A stretch of DNA of 64,000 bases, taken from Nocardioides marmorisolisilvae (GTDB lineage: Bacteria; Actinomycetota; Actinomycetes; Propionibacteriales; Nocardioidaceae). Location: positions 1,922,001-1,986,000 of the forward strand of contig NZ_CP134227.1 in NCBI RefSeq assembly GCF_031656915.1. Direction: 5' to 3'. Made by a program: the position numbers and the translations under genes. Shown here piece after piece: positions 1 through 7,672 of this stretch (its first letter is position 1; each line of letters opens with the position of its first letter). The notes beneath the pieces were generated by a model. The model saw nothing but the letters and a program-made list of their open reading frames with translations. It searched no databases and was not told where the DNA came from.

Positions 1-359
1 AGCAGAGCGCGGGCGTGCCGGGCGCTCAGGGTCCGGTGGTCGGTCGGACGGATCGCGTAGCCGTGGGCACGGGCGTGGCGCACCGAACGACGCAGCCTCG
101 TCATCGAGTCGGGCTTGCAGACCACCCGCACGGTGGTGTGCCGGTGCCGGGTGAGCGCGCTGGCCAGCGAGCGCGTCGCCGGGACGCGGCCGCCGGCGCA
201 CGGCGTCACCGTGCAGTCAGGCTTGGGGTCGGGCCAGTACGACGGCCGCTCGATGTGCGCGTGGGCCGCGACCGGCACCAGGAGCACGACTGCGAACGCC
301 AGCACGACGGTCAGGACGGGACCCACCCAGGGGTGTGATCGTCGGGTCGAGGGAACCAC
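1..359 (-). CDS. secreted protein, N-terminal part (runs off the window)
   Basis: The reading frame starts with GTG at 359 and is still open at the window edge, giving the first 119 residues. Residues 12-33 form a hydrophobic stretch ending in VAAHAH, a good Sec signal peptide with cleavage near Ala33. The mature start reads HIERPSYWPDP, followed by two cysteines (DCTVTPCAGG) and a basic segment. From memory this type of opening is seen in large secreted right-handed parallel beta-helix proteins of Nocardioides, but the helix repeats would lie outside the window, so this is a tentative family link. It is transcribed away from the rest of the window. The signal peptide and open frame are seen directly; the family is inference. 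Confidence 0.6.
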   Translation of the reverse strand, partial: MVPSTRRSHPWVGPVLTVVLAFAVVLLVPVAAHAHIERPSYWPDPKPDCTVTPCAGGRVPATRSLASALTRHRHTTVRVVCKPDSMTRLRRSVRHARAHGYAIRPTDHRTLSARHARAL

Positions 360-497
360 ATCGCCTCCGCACAGGCCGTGTCAACGTCCCCTCCTCGCCG
401 CCATCATGCACCGGATCGGGGCAGCCGGGAACCCCAGTGGCGCGAGAACAGTGCTGCCGACCCCGACGCTCAAGACTGCAGGGCGGGGCGAGTCGGC

Positions 498-1265
498 TCA
501 GAACTCCTCGAGATCGTCCCGGCTGATCGAGTCGAACACGGGGTCGGGAAGCGGCGGCGGCAGCTGCTTCTTGCGCAGCTGGGCCTCGGAGTGGGCGCCA
601 CAGCCGTGGTCCAGGGAGACCGCCCGGCCGTCATCGTTGGCGAACGCGTTCGCGCACACGCCGAACATGGTGGACATCGGGCCCGCAAGCCGGACCAGGA
701 AGCCGCAGTTGCCGCACCGGCCGGGCGCCGACTGGGCGAGCGGCACGGCAGGGCCGGCGTCGCCGTCGTACCAGCGCTGGACGGCCTGGTCGCGCCCCTC
801 CACCGAGAGCACCCGGCTGCGACCCAGTCCGACCTCGTCGATCAGCGCCCGGGCCTCCGCCTTGTCCAGCGGCGCCGCGCCCTCGTCCTCGGGATCGCCG
901 GCGAAGTAGCCGGGCACGAGCCGCGGGTCGTCCTCGTCGGTGGGCAGGATGTCGCCCGCCGAGAGGTCGCCGGGCCTGATCCGCTCCCGCCACGGCACCC
1001 ACGCCGGAGCGACGATCGCCTCGTCACCGGGAATCAGCACGATCTCGTCGACGGTCGGGAGGGCCTCGTCGACCTGAGCGACCGTGACGGTCCACTGCCA
1101 GCCGGGGTATCCCGCCTGGGTGCTCGCGAAGCGGTGGGTGGTGACGCCGTCCCCTTCCCGCTCGGCACCGAGGTAGTCGCCGACGACGTCGCTGCCCACC
1201 TGCTCGAGAAGGGCGGCGCGCGCGGCCACGCCCGGGTCGTGCGGGGCTTCGAGCTCGGTCTTCAC
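498..1265 (-). CDS. DUF3027 domain protein
   Basis: This 255-residue protein matches the actinobacterial DUF3027 family, whose function is unknown. The N-terminal half contains the conserved W-rich segment (GYPGWQWTVTVAQ) and AWVPWRERI. The C-terminal part has a CxxC knuckle (GRCGNCGF), a later Cys, and the HGCGAHSE motif, which together could bind a metal. I chose GTG at 1265 because GGGGGA lies about nine bases upstream; an ATG at 1283 is an alternative. It is divergent from the MFS gene at 1334, with only about 70 bases between them. Zinc binding is inference from the cysteine spacing. Confidence 0.85.
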   Translation of the reverse strand: MKTELEAPHDPGVAARAALLEQVGSDVVGDYLGAEREGDGVTTHRFASTQAGYPGWQWTVTVAQVDEALPTVDEIVLIPGDEAIVAPAWVPWRERIRPGDLSAGDILPTDEDDPRLVPGYFAGDPEDEGAAPLDKAEARALIDEVGLGRSRVLSVEGRDQAVQRWYDGDAGPAVPLAQSAPGRCGNCGFLVRLAGPMSTMFGVCANAFANDDGRAVSLDHGCGAHSEAQLRKKQLPPPLPDPVFDSISRDDLEEF

Positions 1266-1309
1266 GCCGCGATTGTCCCCCATGGGCGTGGGACCTGTCC
1301 TCCCAGGGT

Positions 1310-1322
1310 TGCCAGGTTGGCA
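1310..1322. promoter_or_regulatory. short palindrome between divergent genes
   Basis: TGCCAGGTTGGCA is a 5+3+5 inverted repeat in the gap between the divergent DUF3027 and MFS genes. Its position, 12 bases before the MFS start, would suit an operator. No regulator gene is next to it, and a short palindrome like this can occur by chance. Confidence 0.25.
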
Positions 1323-1333
1323 GGATGGGCACC

Positions 1334-2710
1334 ATGAGCGACCCGAGCACTCCCCTCCCACCGGGCGGGAGTGCCCGGTCCGGGGCTGCCAGGTTCCGTT
1401 CGGGCACCGGCCGGGGAGTGCGGGCCATCGGTCGCGGGGTACGTCGGGCCGGGTCGGCGACCGGACGGGGCGCGTCGTACACCTTCCGCCAGGCGCGCCG
1501 CGCCTCGCGTGCCGAAGGAGCCGGCGAGACCGGGCTCTACCGGCTGATCGAGATGCACGTCTTCAACACCGGCGGCGACGCCGCGGTCGCGGTCGCGCTC
1601 GCCGGCACGCTCTTCTTCGCACAGCCCGGTGAGGCTCGCGGCCACGTCGCACTGTTCCTGGGCCTGACGATGCTGCCGTTCGCCGTGGTGGCGCCGCTGC
1701 TCGGGCCGTTCCTGGACCGGTTCAGCTACGGCCGGCGCTGGGCCATCGGGGTGACCATGGCCGCGCGGGCGATCCTCTGCCTGACCATGACCGGCGCGGC
1801 GAGCCACAACTCGATCGCCCTCTATCCCGCCGCGCTCGGCTGCCTGGTCTCCTCCAAGGCGTACGGCGTGGCCCGGGCGGCATCGATCCCTCGGTTGCTG
1901 CCCGAGCGGCTGACCCTGGTGAAGGCCAACTCCCGGATCTCGCTGTCGGGCGTGATCGGTGGCGCGCTGGTCGGTGGACTGGCCGCCCTGGCCTCGACGC
2001 TCGGTGGCCCCGGGTGGGCGCTCCGGGTGGCGTTCGTGGCGTTCGCGATCGCCACCGTGCTCGCCGTACTGCTGCCACCGCAGGCTGACTCGGTCGCCGG
2101 CGAGACGCCGCAGCGGCTCCGCGACGCCCTGCGCTACAAGGTCCCGGGCCCGGTGGTCCGGGCGCTGCGGGCGAACGCCGGGCTGCGAATGCTGTCGGGC
2201 TTCTTGACCATGTTCATGGCGTTCCTGCTCCGCCAGCACCCTCTGCCGGGATGGGAGCACCACGCCAACATCTTGATGGCACTGGTCATCGGCGCGGCCG
2301 GCGTCGGCAACACCATCGGGATCGGCATCGGCAACGTCCTGCGCAACGCCGAGCCCCGCGTGGTGGTGCTGGTGGTGCTGCTCGCCGACACCGCCGCAGC
2401 GGTCGTGTGCGCGGTGCTCTACGGCCTGACCACCGCGGTCGCGCTCGGACTCACCGCTGGGATCTGCCAGGGACTGGGCAAGCTCGCCCTGGACGCCACC
2501 ATCCAGCACGAGGTCCCCGAGCGCAGTCGGACCAGTGCCTTCGCCCGGTCCGAGACCCTGCTGCAGCTGAGCTGGGTGATCGGCGGGTTCATCGGGATCG
2601 CGATGCCGATGGTCCCCCGGATCGGCCTGGGCGTGCTAGCCGGCCTGATGCTCGGTTGGGCCTGCTTCGTGGTGGTGAGCGGGCGCGGACTTTCCCAGGT
2701 TCAGAACTGA
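1334..2710 (+). CDS. MFS transporter
   Basis: A 458-residue membrane protein of the major facilitator superfamily. A basic, Gly/Arg-rich N-terminal tail of about 60 residues precedes roughly 12 hydrophobic segments, which is longer than the usual MFS N-terminus. The DRFSYGRRWAI motif after the second segment fits the conserved loop 2-3 region of the family. The substrate cannot be read from the sequence. ATG at 1334 has AGGA at a suitable distance; ATG at 1325 is possible. The last codons (encoding LSQVQN) lie inside the left arm of the inverted repeat at 2688-2821, so the repeat supplies the C-terminus. Confidence 0.85.
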   Translation: MSDPSTPLPPGGSARSGAARFRSGTGRGVRAIGRGVRRAGSATGRGASYTFRQARRASRAEGAGETGLYRLIEMHVFNTGGDAAVAVALAGTLFFAQPGEARGHVALFLGLTMLPFAVVAPLLGPFLDRFSYGRRWAIGVTMAARAILCLTMTGAASHNSIALYPAALGCLVSSKAYGVARAASIPRLLPERLTLVKANSRISLSGVIGGALVGGLAALASTLGGPGWALRVAFVAFAIATVLAVLLPPQADSVAGETPQRLRDALRYKVPGPVVRALRANAGLRMLSGFLTMFMAFLLRQHPLPGWEHHANILMALVIGAAGVGNTIGIGIGNVLRNAEPRVVVLVVLLADTAAAVVCAVLYGLTTAVALGLTAGICQGLGKLALDATIQHEVPERSRTSAFARSETLLQLSWVIGGFIGIAMPMVPRIGLGVLAGLMLGWACFVVVSGRGLSQVQN

Positions 2711-2821
2711 AAGTCCTCCTTCACACAGGAGAGTCGGTGTGTGAAGGAGGAGCTTCCTGGGTGAAGTACGGCGGACCGGCGCGCTCGCCTCGACCGATGG
2801 GTTCTGAACCTGGGAAAAGTC
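2688..2821. repeat. nested inverted repeats between convergent genes
   Basis: The left arm 2688-2707 (GACTTTCCCAGGTTCAGAAC) is matched on the other strand by 2801-2821, with one extra T in the T-run. Inside lies a perfect 14-bp hairpin, 2714-2727 (TCCTCCTTCACACA) against 2738-2751, with a 10-base loop. The outer left arm includes the stop codon of the MFS gene, and the outer right arm abuts the stop codon of dapC. The inner hairpin could end transcription from both sides. The outer pair is too long and too symmetric for a simple terminator and resembles a small miniature inverted-repeat element. Confidence 0.75.
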
Positions 2822-3938
2822 AGCCCAGCCGAGCGGCCGCCGCCGCGATCCGCTCGTCGGTCGCGGTGAAGGCCACCCGGACGTGGTTCGCGCCGAGCGG
2901 GCCGTAGAAGACGCCGGGGGCGACGAGGATGCCGCGCTCGGCGAACCATGAGACCAGCGACCAGCAGTCGCGGTCGTCGCCGGACCGCGCCCACAGATAG
3001 AGCGAGCCGGCGGACTCGTCGATGACGAAACCGGCCCCCTCCAGCGCCGTACGCAGGGTCGTACGACGGGCGGCATAGCGGGCGTGCTGCTCGTCGACGT
3101 GCGTGTCGTCGTCCAGCGCGGCGATCATCGCGCGCTGCTGCGGGCCGGGCAGCTGCAGGCCGAGGTTCTTGCGGACCTCGAGCAGCTCGGCCACGACGGA
3201 GGGGTCACCGGCTACGAACGCGCAACGGTAGCCGGCCAGGTTGGAGCGCTTGGACAGTGAGTGGACGGCGAGGATCCCGTCGGTCGAGCCGTCGCAGACG
3301 TCCGGGTGCAGCACCGAGATCGGGCGATGCTCGGGGTCCCAGCCGAGCTCGATGTAGCACTCGTCGGAGACCAGCAGCACGCCGCGGTCGCGGCACCACG
3401 AAACGACCTTGCGCAGGTGCTCGACCGGCAGCACCTTGCCGGTCGGGTTGGACGGCGAGTTGATCCACAGCAGCGCGGGGCGCTCCGGCCCGATCGCGGT
3501 CAGCGAGTCGGTGGCCAGCACCCGCGCCCCGGCGAGCACCGCGCCCACCTCGTACGTCGGGTAGGCCAGCGCGGGCTGGACGACCAGATCGCCGGGACCG
3601 ATCCCGAGATGGCTGGGCAACGAGGCGATCAGCTCCTTGGAGCCGATCACCGGCAGGACGGCGTCGAGGCCCAGGCCGGTCACGCCGAGCCGACGGGAGA
3701 GCCAGTCCAGGCAGGCCTGCCGGGTCTCGGGCAGGCCGATGGTCTGCGGGTATCCGGGTGAGTCCGCGGCAGCGGCCAGCGCGTGCCTGACCACCTCGGG
3801 CGTCGCGTCGACCGGGGTGCCGACCGACAGGTCGACGATCCCGTCGGGGTGGGCGCGCACTCGCTCGGCGTACTCGACCAGCCGATCCCAGGGGAACTCG
3901 GGCAGCCGGTCGGAGACCGCGGACCGGGAGGAGGTCAC
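2820..3938 (-). CDS. dapC: succinyldiaminopimelate transaminase
   Basis: A 372-residue fold-type I PLP aminotransferase of the actinobacterial DapC type, which transfers an amino group to N-succinyl-2-amino-6-ketopimelate in lysine and meso-diaminopimelate synthesis. The PLP lysine is Lys230 in SLSKRSNLAGYR. The substrate-binding stretch NSPSNPTGK lies at about 160-168 and SDECY, with the PLP-contacting Asp192 and Tyr195, follows. The GTG start at 3938 overlaps the fdxA stop in the four-base string GTGA, so the two genes are translationally coupled. The fdxA-dapC order is common in actinobacteria. The gene ends at the inverted repeat at 2688-2821. Confidence 0.93.
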   Translation of the reverse strand: MTSSRSAVSDRLPEFPWDRLVEYAERVRAHPDGIVDLSVGTPVDATPEVVRHALAAAADSPGYPQTIGLPETRQACLDWLSRRLGVTGLGLDAVLPVIGSKELIASLPSHLGIGPGDLVVQPALAYPTYEVGAVLAGARVLATDSLTAIGPERPALLWINSPSNPTGKVLPVEHLRKVVSWCRDRGVLLVSDECYIELGWDPEHRPISVLHPDVCDGSTDGILAVHSLSKRSNLAGYRCAFVAGDPSVVAELLEVRKNLGLQLPGPQQRAMIAALDDDTHVDEQHARYAARRTTLRTALEGAGFVIDESAGSLYLWARSGDDRDCWSLVSWFAERGILVAPGVFYGPLGANHVRVAFTATDERIAAAAARLG

Positions 3939-4258
3939 TCCTGGTTCTGCGGGGGGAGCTCCGCGATCATCGCGTGGTCGTGGTCGATCTCACCCAGCTT
4001 GGCGGCGCCGCCCGGCGAGCCCAGGTCGTCGAAGAAGTGCACGTTCGCGTCGTAGTACTCCTTCCACTCCGACGGGGTGTCGTCCTCGTAGAAGATCGCC
4101 TCGACCGGGCAGACCGGCTCGCACGCGCCGCAGTCGACGCACTCGTCAGGGTGGATGTAGAGCATCCGCTTGCCCTCGTAGATGCAGTCGACCGGACACT
4201 CATCGACACACGCACGGTCCTTGACATCGACACAGGGCTGGGCGATGACGTAGGTCAC
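3935..4258 (-). CDS. fdxA: 7Fe ferredoxin
   Basis: A 107-residue ferredoxin with the full set of ligands for one [3Fe-4S] and one [4Fe-4S] cluster. By analogy with Azotobacter FdI, Cys9, Cys17 and Cys50 hold the 3Fe cluster and Cys21, Cys40, Cys43 and Cys46 the 4Fe cluster; Cys25 is extra. The conserved tail with TPSEWKEYYDAN is typical of the actinobacterial FdxA group. GTG at 4258 follows a very strong ribosome site (GAGGAGGACCTG). It is the first gene of the fdxA-dapC pair and is divergent from the acetyltransferase at 4337. It serves as a soluble electron carrier; the partners are not visible here. Confidence 0.95.
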   Translation of the reverse strand: MTYVIAQPCVDVKDRACVDECPVDCIYEGKRMLYIHPDECVDCGACEPVCPVEAIFYEDDTPSEWKEYYDANVHFFDDLGSPGGAAKLGEIDHDHAMIAELPPQNQE

Positions 4259-4336
4259 CAGGTCCTCCTCGGGGATGATGCGCCGGATCGGGCCGACCAC
4301 ACGGGCCAGCACCGCGGCAAGCCTAGTATCCCGATC

Positions 4337-5347
4337 GTGACGCCGGATGACGGACCCGCCAAAACGGGACAGCACGGGCTGGGCCCCCACGTCGTGGGCC
4401 AGCGTGTCGTCGTACGCCGGCTGCTGCCCGGCCAGCTCGGCCCCACCGGTGGTCCGGCGTTCACCGATGTGCTCGGGATCTGCGAGTCGTGGGCCGACGG
4501 CGTCGTCGTGGTCCGCCGCGAGGACGGCACCACGGTGCCGATCAGGATCGCCGAGATCGTCTCGGGCAAGCCGGTCCCGCCACGGCCATCGCGCTTCGCG
4601 CGGTGGTCGGCCGACGAGGTGGAGGCGCGCGCCGCGCACATCGTCCGGCCCATCGAGACGGTGCACCTCGGCGACTGGCTGCTGCGCTCGACCGGCGGCT
4701 CGACCCGTCGCGCGAACTCGTTGCTGCCCGTGGGCACACCGGACCGGCCGCTGCCCGAGGCACTCGCGGCGGTGGCACGCTTCTACGGCGAGCGCGACCG
4801 TCCCGCCTGGGCCCAGGTGGTCGCCGGCTCCGAGGTCGAGGCCAGCCTGCTCGAGCACGGCTGGCGACCCGACCCCGGGAGCGACACCCACGTCATGCTC
4901 GCCGGCACGGCCGGGCTGTCCCGACGGCTGCGCGGACACGATCGCGCCGGCGTCCGCCACCAGGGTGCGGTCGACCGGGACTGGCTGGTGGGCCGGCCGG
5001 AGGCGCTGTCCGACTACGACCGCGTGGCTGCGATGTTGGAGCTGCCCGATGCGACCTTCGCCAGCATCGAGCACGACGGCCGCCAGCTTGCGCGCGGCCG
5101 GGTCAACCTCGTCGAGGACTGGGCACTGCTGGCCGACCTCGTCGTGCAGCCTGATCATCGCCTCGAGGGGCTCGCGCACCGCATCACCGCGGCTCTGACG
5201 GACTGGGCGGGCGAGCGCGGCGCCACCGCGATGCTGCTGCAGGTGCACTCGGCGAACGAACCAGCACAGCGGCTGTACGACGGTCTCGGCTTCGAGCTGC
5301 ACCACACCTACCGTTACCTGGCTCCGGCGCCCCTCGCGCAGATGTGA
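4337..5347 (+). CDS. GNAT-family acetyltransferase with N-terminal extension
   Basis: A 336-residue protein. The C-terminal third has a GNAT-like core ending in LQVHSANEPAQRLYDGLGF, the usual alpha4/beta6-beta7 signature. The first 110 residues form a separate conserved module (LGPHVVGQRVVVRRLLPG, DVLGICESW, REDGTTVPIRIAEIVSGK) that looks like a small beta-barrel ahead of two GNAT-like halves. The acceptor is unknown. The start is GTG at 4337, divergent from fdxA with a 78-base gap. The 3' end overlaps the convergent lipoprotein gene by 34 bases. Confidence 0.8.
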   Translation: MTPDDGPAKTGQHGLGPHVVGQRVVVRRLLPGQLGPTGGPAFTDVLGICESWADGVVVVRREDGTTVPIRIAEIVSGKPVPPRPSRFARWSADEVEARAAHIVRPIETVHLGDWLLRSTGGSTRRANSLLPVGTPDRPLPEALAAVARFYGERDRPAWAQVVAGSEVEASLLEHGWRPDPGSDTHVMLAGTAGLSRRLRGHDRAGVRHQGAVDRDWLVGRPEALSDYDRVAAMLELPDATFASIEHDGRQLARGRVNLVEDWALLADLVVQPDHRLEGLAHRITAALTDWAGERGATAMLLQVHSANEPAQRLYDGLGFELHHTYRYLAPAPLAQM

Positions 5348-5838
5348 TCGCGGAACCCCGACACCGACGAGGCGCGCACCAGCCGCGAGGACTCGGGGGT
5401 CGGGTTCACGTAGACCGACCCGGGCCGGATCTGCTCGAGGTCACGAGCGCGGAAGCTCACCTGGGCTGCCTCGGCGTCGACGCCGGACTGAACCGGAAGG
5501 GCGACGTAGGTGTGGGCGGGCCGGAGCCGGGCCGGCCGCTGCCGCGACCAGTCGGCTCCCGGATGGCCGAGGTCGAGTCGGACGGTGCCGTCCAGGTGAC
5601 GGATCGCGTGCCACACCTGGTTGGCCCTCGCGGACCCGCCGGCGGTCGAGTCCCACACCGTCACGGCGTCGACGTGCCCGGTGCAGACTGCGACCATCAC
5701 GACGGGGTCGCCCGAGGGTGCCATCGTGACACCCGCCGCACCGAGCGCGACGGGATCGCTGCTGCAGCCGACCAGACCGCCGACGACGGCAGCCAGCCCG
5801 GTGAGTGATACGACCGTCCTGTGTGCCCTGGGCACCAT
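5314..5838 (-). CDS. putative lipoprotein, unknown function
   Basis: A 174-residue exported protein. ATG at 5838, preceded by GAGGG, gives a signal peptide ending in a lipobox-like GGLVGC, so Cys25 or thereabouts would be lipidated. The rest shows no domain I recognise. It overlaps the preceding acetyltransferase tail by 34 bases in convergent orientation. A longer frame reaches 5898, but the added residues contain no better signal peptide. Confidence 0.65.
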   Translation of the reverse strand: MVPRAHRTVVSLTGLAAVVGGLVGCSSDPVALGAAGVTMAPSGDPVVMVAVCTGHVDAVTVWDSTAGGSARANQVWHAIRHLDGTVRLDLGHPGADWSRQRPARLRPAHTYVALPVQSGVDAEAAQVSFRARDLEQIRPGSVYVNPTPESSRLVRASSVSGFRDHICARGAGAR

Positions 5839-5925
5839 CACGTCCCTCGCCCCGACGCCCAGTTGTGGGCGAGCACCATCATGACACCATCGGAGCACCC
5901 TCAGGGCTGACTCGCGGGCCGTCCG

Positions 5926-7608
5926 CTACTGCACCAAGGTGTCGTCTCCGCTGCCGCCGTGCAGCCGGTCATGGCCGAGCCCGCCGGTCAGCAGGTCGGC
6001 GCCCGGCCCGCCGTACAGCCGATCGGCTCCGGGACCGCCACGGAGGTGGTCGCGGCCCGCGCCGCCGTACAACCGATCGGCTCCGGCTCCGCCGTGGAGG
6101 GCATCGCGTCCACGCCCCCCGCAGACCAGGTCGTCGCCGGCACGTCCGCGCACGACGTCGCTGCCTGCGCGCGCGGCGATCACGTCCCGGCCGTTGGTGC
6201 CGACCAGCCTGTCGTCGCCCGAGGTGCCGACGATCGTGGCGGGCCAGCCGTGGCACATCGCTGCCCGCAGTGGCGTCAGCGCATTGCCCCGGCCAACGCT
6301 GGCGCAGTTGTCCGTCGGTGGCGCCCCGGCGAAGAGCTGCTCGAGATAGGCCTCCCCGAGCACGAAGAACCGCTCACCGGCCTCGGTGTGCTTGGCACCC
6401 TGAACCACCTGGAAGTCCACCGGCACGCCCTGCCGGCAGTACTCGTGAGCGAGCGCTTCGACGTCCTTGTGGACCATCACGCCGTCGCCGGTGCCGTCAG
6501 CGTCGCCGACGAGAAGCATCATCGGCATCGGCGGGTGGCCCGGGGTGCTGCCCATCTGCAGCCGATTGATGATCCGAGCCACGGCGGGAATGCCGAGGAA
6601 GTTCTGATAGCGCGGCTTCAGCAGCCTCTGGATCGTCAGCCCGGGATACGCGCCATTGAACGAGCCGATGCACTCGTCGCTCACCTTGTTGGCCAGCGTG
6701 CGGCCGTACGCCGACTCATAGTGGCTCATCGGTACGCCGAAGGCTCGGCTCAGCGAGACCAGGACTGCAGGGATCACGCCCGACCAGTCTGCGCTGCCGT
6801 TCACGTAGGGCAGGTTGTGCGCCAGATCGACGGGGATGCCGCCGATCGCAGTGCCGATGATGTTCAGCTCCGGCGCATAGCGGGGAGCCAGCTCACTGGC
6901 CCACTCCCCCGCGATCGATCCGCCGGAATAGCCGAACAGTCCCACCTTGGTCGACGGGGCCGAGCCGAGGTAGGACTCGGTGGCGCGGATGGAGTCCAGG
7001 GTGCTCCACCCGGACTCCTGGCCGGCCACCCAGTGCAGGCCCTCGCCCTCGAAGTCCGGGACCGTGACCGCGTAGCCCTGCCCCATCAGTGAGGCCACCA
7101 GCGCCTCCTCGGCATCGGCCTCCTCGGCGTTGGCAGAGCTGCCGGGGTCGCCCCCGCGCAGTGTGTAGCTCGGGTCGCACTCGTCCCCGAGCGCATCGTA
7201 GAAGCTCAGGTAGCCCACGACCCCGCGTGCGGCGCCGGCCGGGGCGAGCACGGTGGTCACCGTCACCGCCGGGCGCCCACGCTCGTCCTGAGTGCGATAG
7301 AGCAACTGCTCGGCCGGCACGGGGGTGGCAACCTTGCCCGCGACGCTGAGCGTGATCGCACGCTTCTTGAGCACGGTGCCGCGCGACACCTGCGACAGCG
7401 GCGTCGCGCCGGTGTAGGCATAGAACGGGTCGTTGTGCGGACGCGGGATGGTCGTCGCTGCCTGCAGCAGGTCCTCAGCGTCGGCCCGTGCGCCCCGGTC
7501 GGCGCTCACCGCCGGACCGATCGAGCAGGCGAGTACGACGAGCAGCACGCAGGCCGTGAAGGCGAGCAGACGTCGTAGCGGATCCCGGCCCTGCGCTGAT
7601 GTACTCAT
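5926..7608 (-). CDS. secreted lipase with C-terminal RTX-like calcium repeats
   Basis: A 560-residue secreted protein. A signal peptide covers about residues 14-36 (LLAFTACVLLVVLACS). The central part is a secretory-lipase (LIP) type alpha/beta hydrolase: the nucleophile elbow is FGYSGGS, the acid is in LVGDADG and the base His is in GAKHTEAG. The last 100 residues are about nine glycine/aspartate nonapeptides of the GGxGxDxLx kind, for example GGAGADRLYGG. These fold as a calcium-binding beta-roll in RTX proteins. In Gram-negative bacteria such repeats go with type I secretion, but here a Sec signal is present, so they probably aid folding outside the cell. The catalytic residues are assigned from motifs only. 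Confidence 0.85.
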   Translation of the reverse strand: MSTSAQGRDPLRRLLAFTACVLLVVLACSIGPAVSADRGARADAEDLLQAATTIPRPHNDPFYAYTGATPLSQVSRGTVLKKRAITLSVAGKVATPVPAEQLLYRTQDERGRPAVTVTTVLAPAGAARGVVGYLSFYDALGDECDPSYTLRGGDPGSSANAEEADAEEALVASLMGQGYAVTVPDFEGEGLHWVAGQESGWSTLDSIRATESYLGSAPSTKVGLFGYSGGSIAGEWASELAPRYAPELNIIGTAIGGIPVDLAHNLPYVNGSADWSGVIPAVLVSLSRAFGVPMSHYESAYGRTLANKVSDECIGSFNGAYPGLTIQRLLKPRYQNFLGIPAVARIINRLQMGSTPGHPPMPMMLLVGDADGTGDGVMVHKDVEALAHEYCRQGVPVDFQVVQGAKHTEAGERFFVLGEAYLEQLFAGAPPTDNCASVGRGNALTPLRAAMCHGWPATIVGTSGDDRLVGTNGRDVIAARAGSDVVRGRAGDDLVCGGRGRDALHGGAGADRLYGGAGRDHLRGGPGADRLYGGPGADLLTGGLGHDRLHGGSGDDTLVQ

Positions 7609-7672
7609 CGCCTGGCTCAACGACCTCGATCCGGCGAGGGTCACGCTGCGCGGCGCTCGGGCCGGATGCGGC

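Noticed and set aside
115-1337. Long plus-strand open frames over the DUF3027 gene
   Set aside because: They are antisense to a recognised protein family and have no domain content; typical of GC-rich third codon positions.
5980-6220. Short tandem repeats resembling a repeat array or CRISPR
   Set aside because: They encode the glycine/aspartate nonapeptides of the lipase C-terminus; spacing is nine codons and there are no spacers.
5959-7092. Open frame of 377 codons antisense to the lipase
   Set aside because: Mirrors the repeat-rich lipase gene; no ribosome site and no family match.
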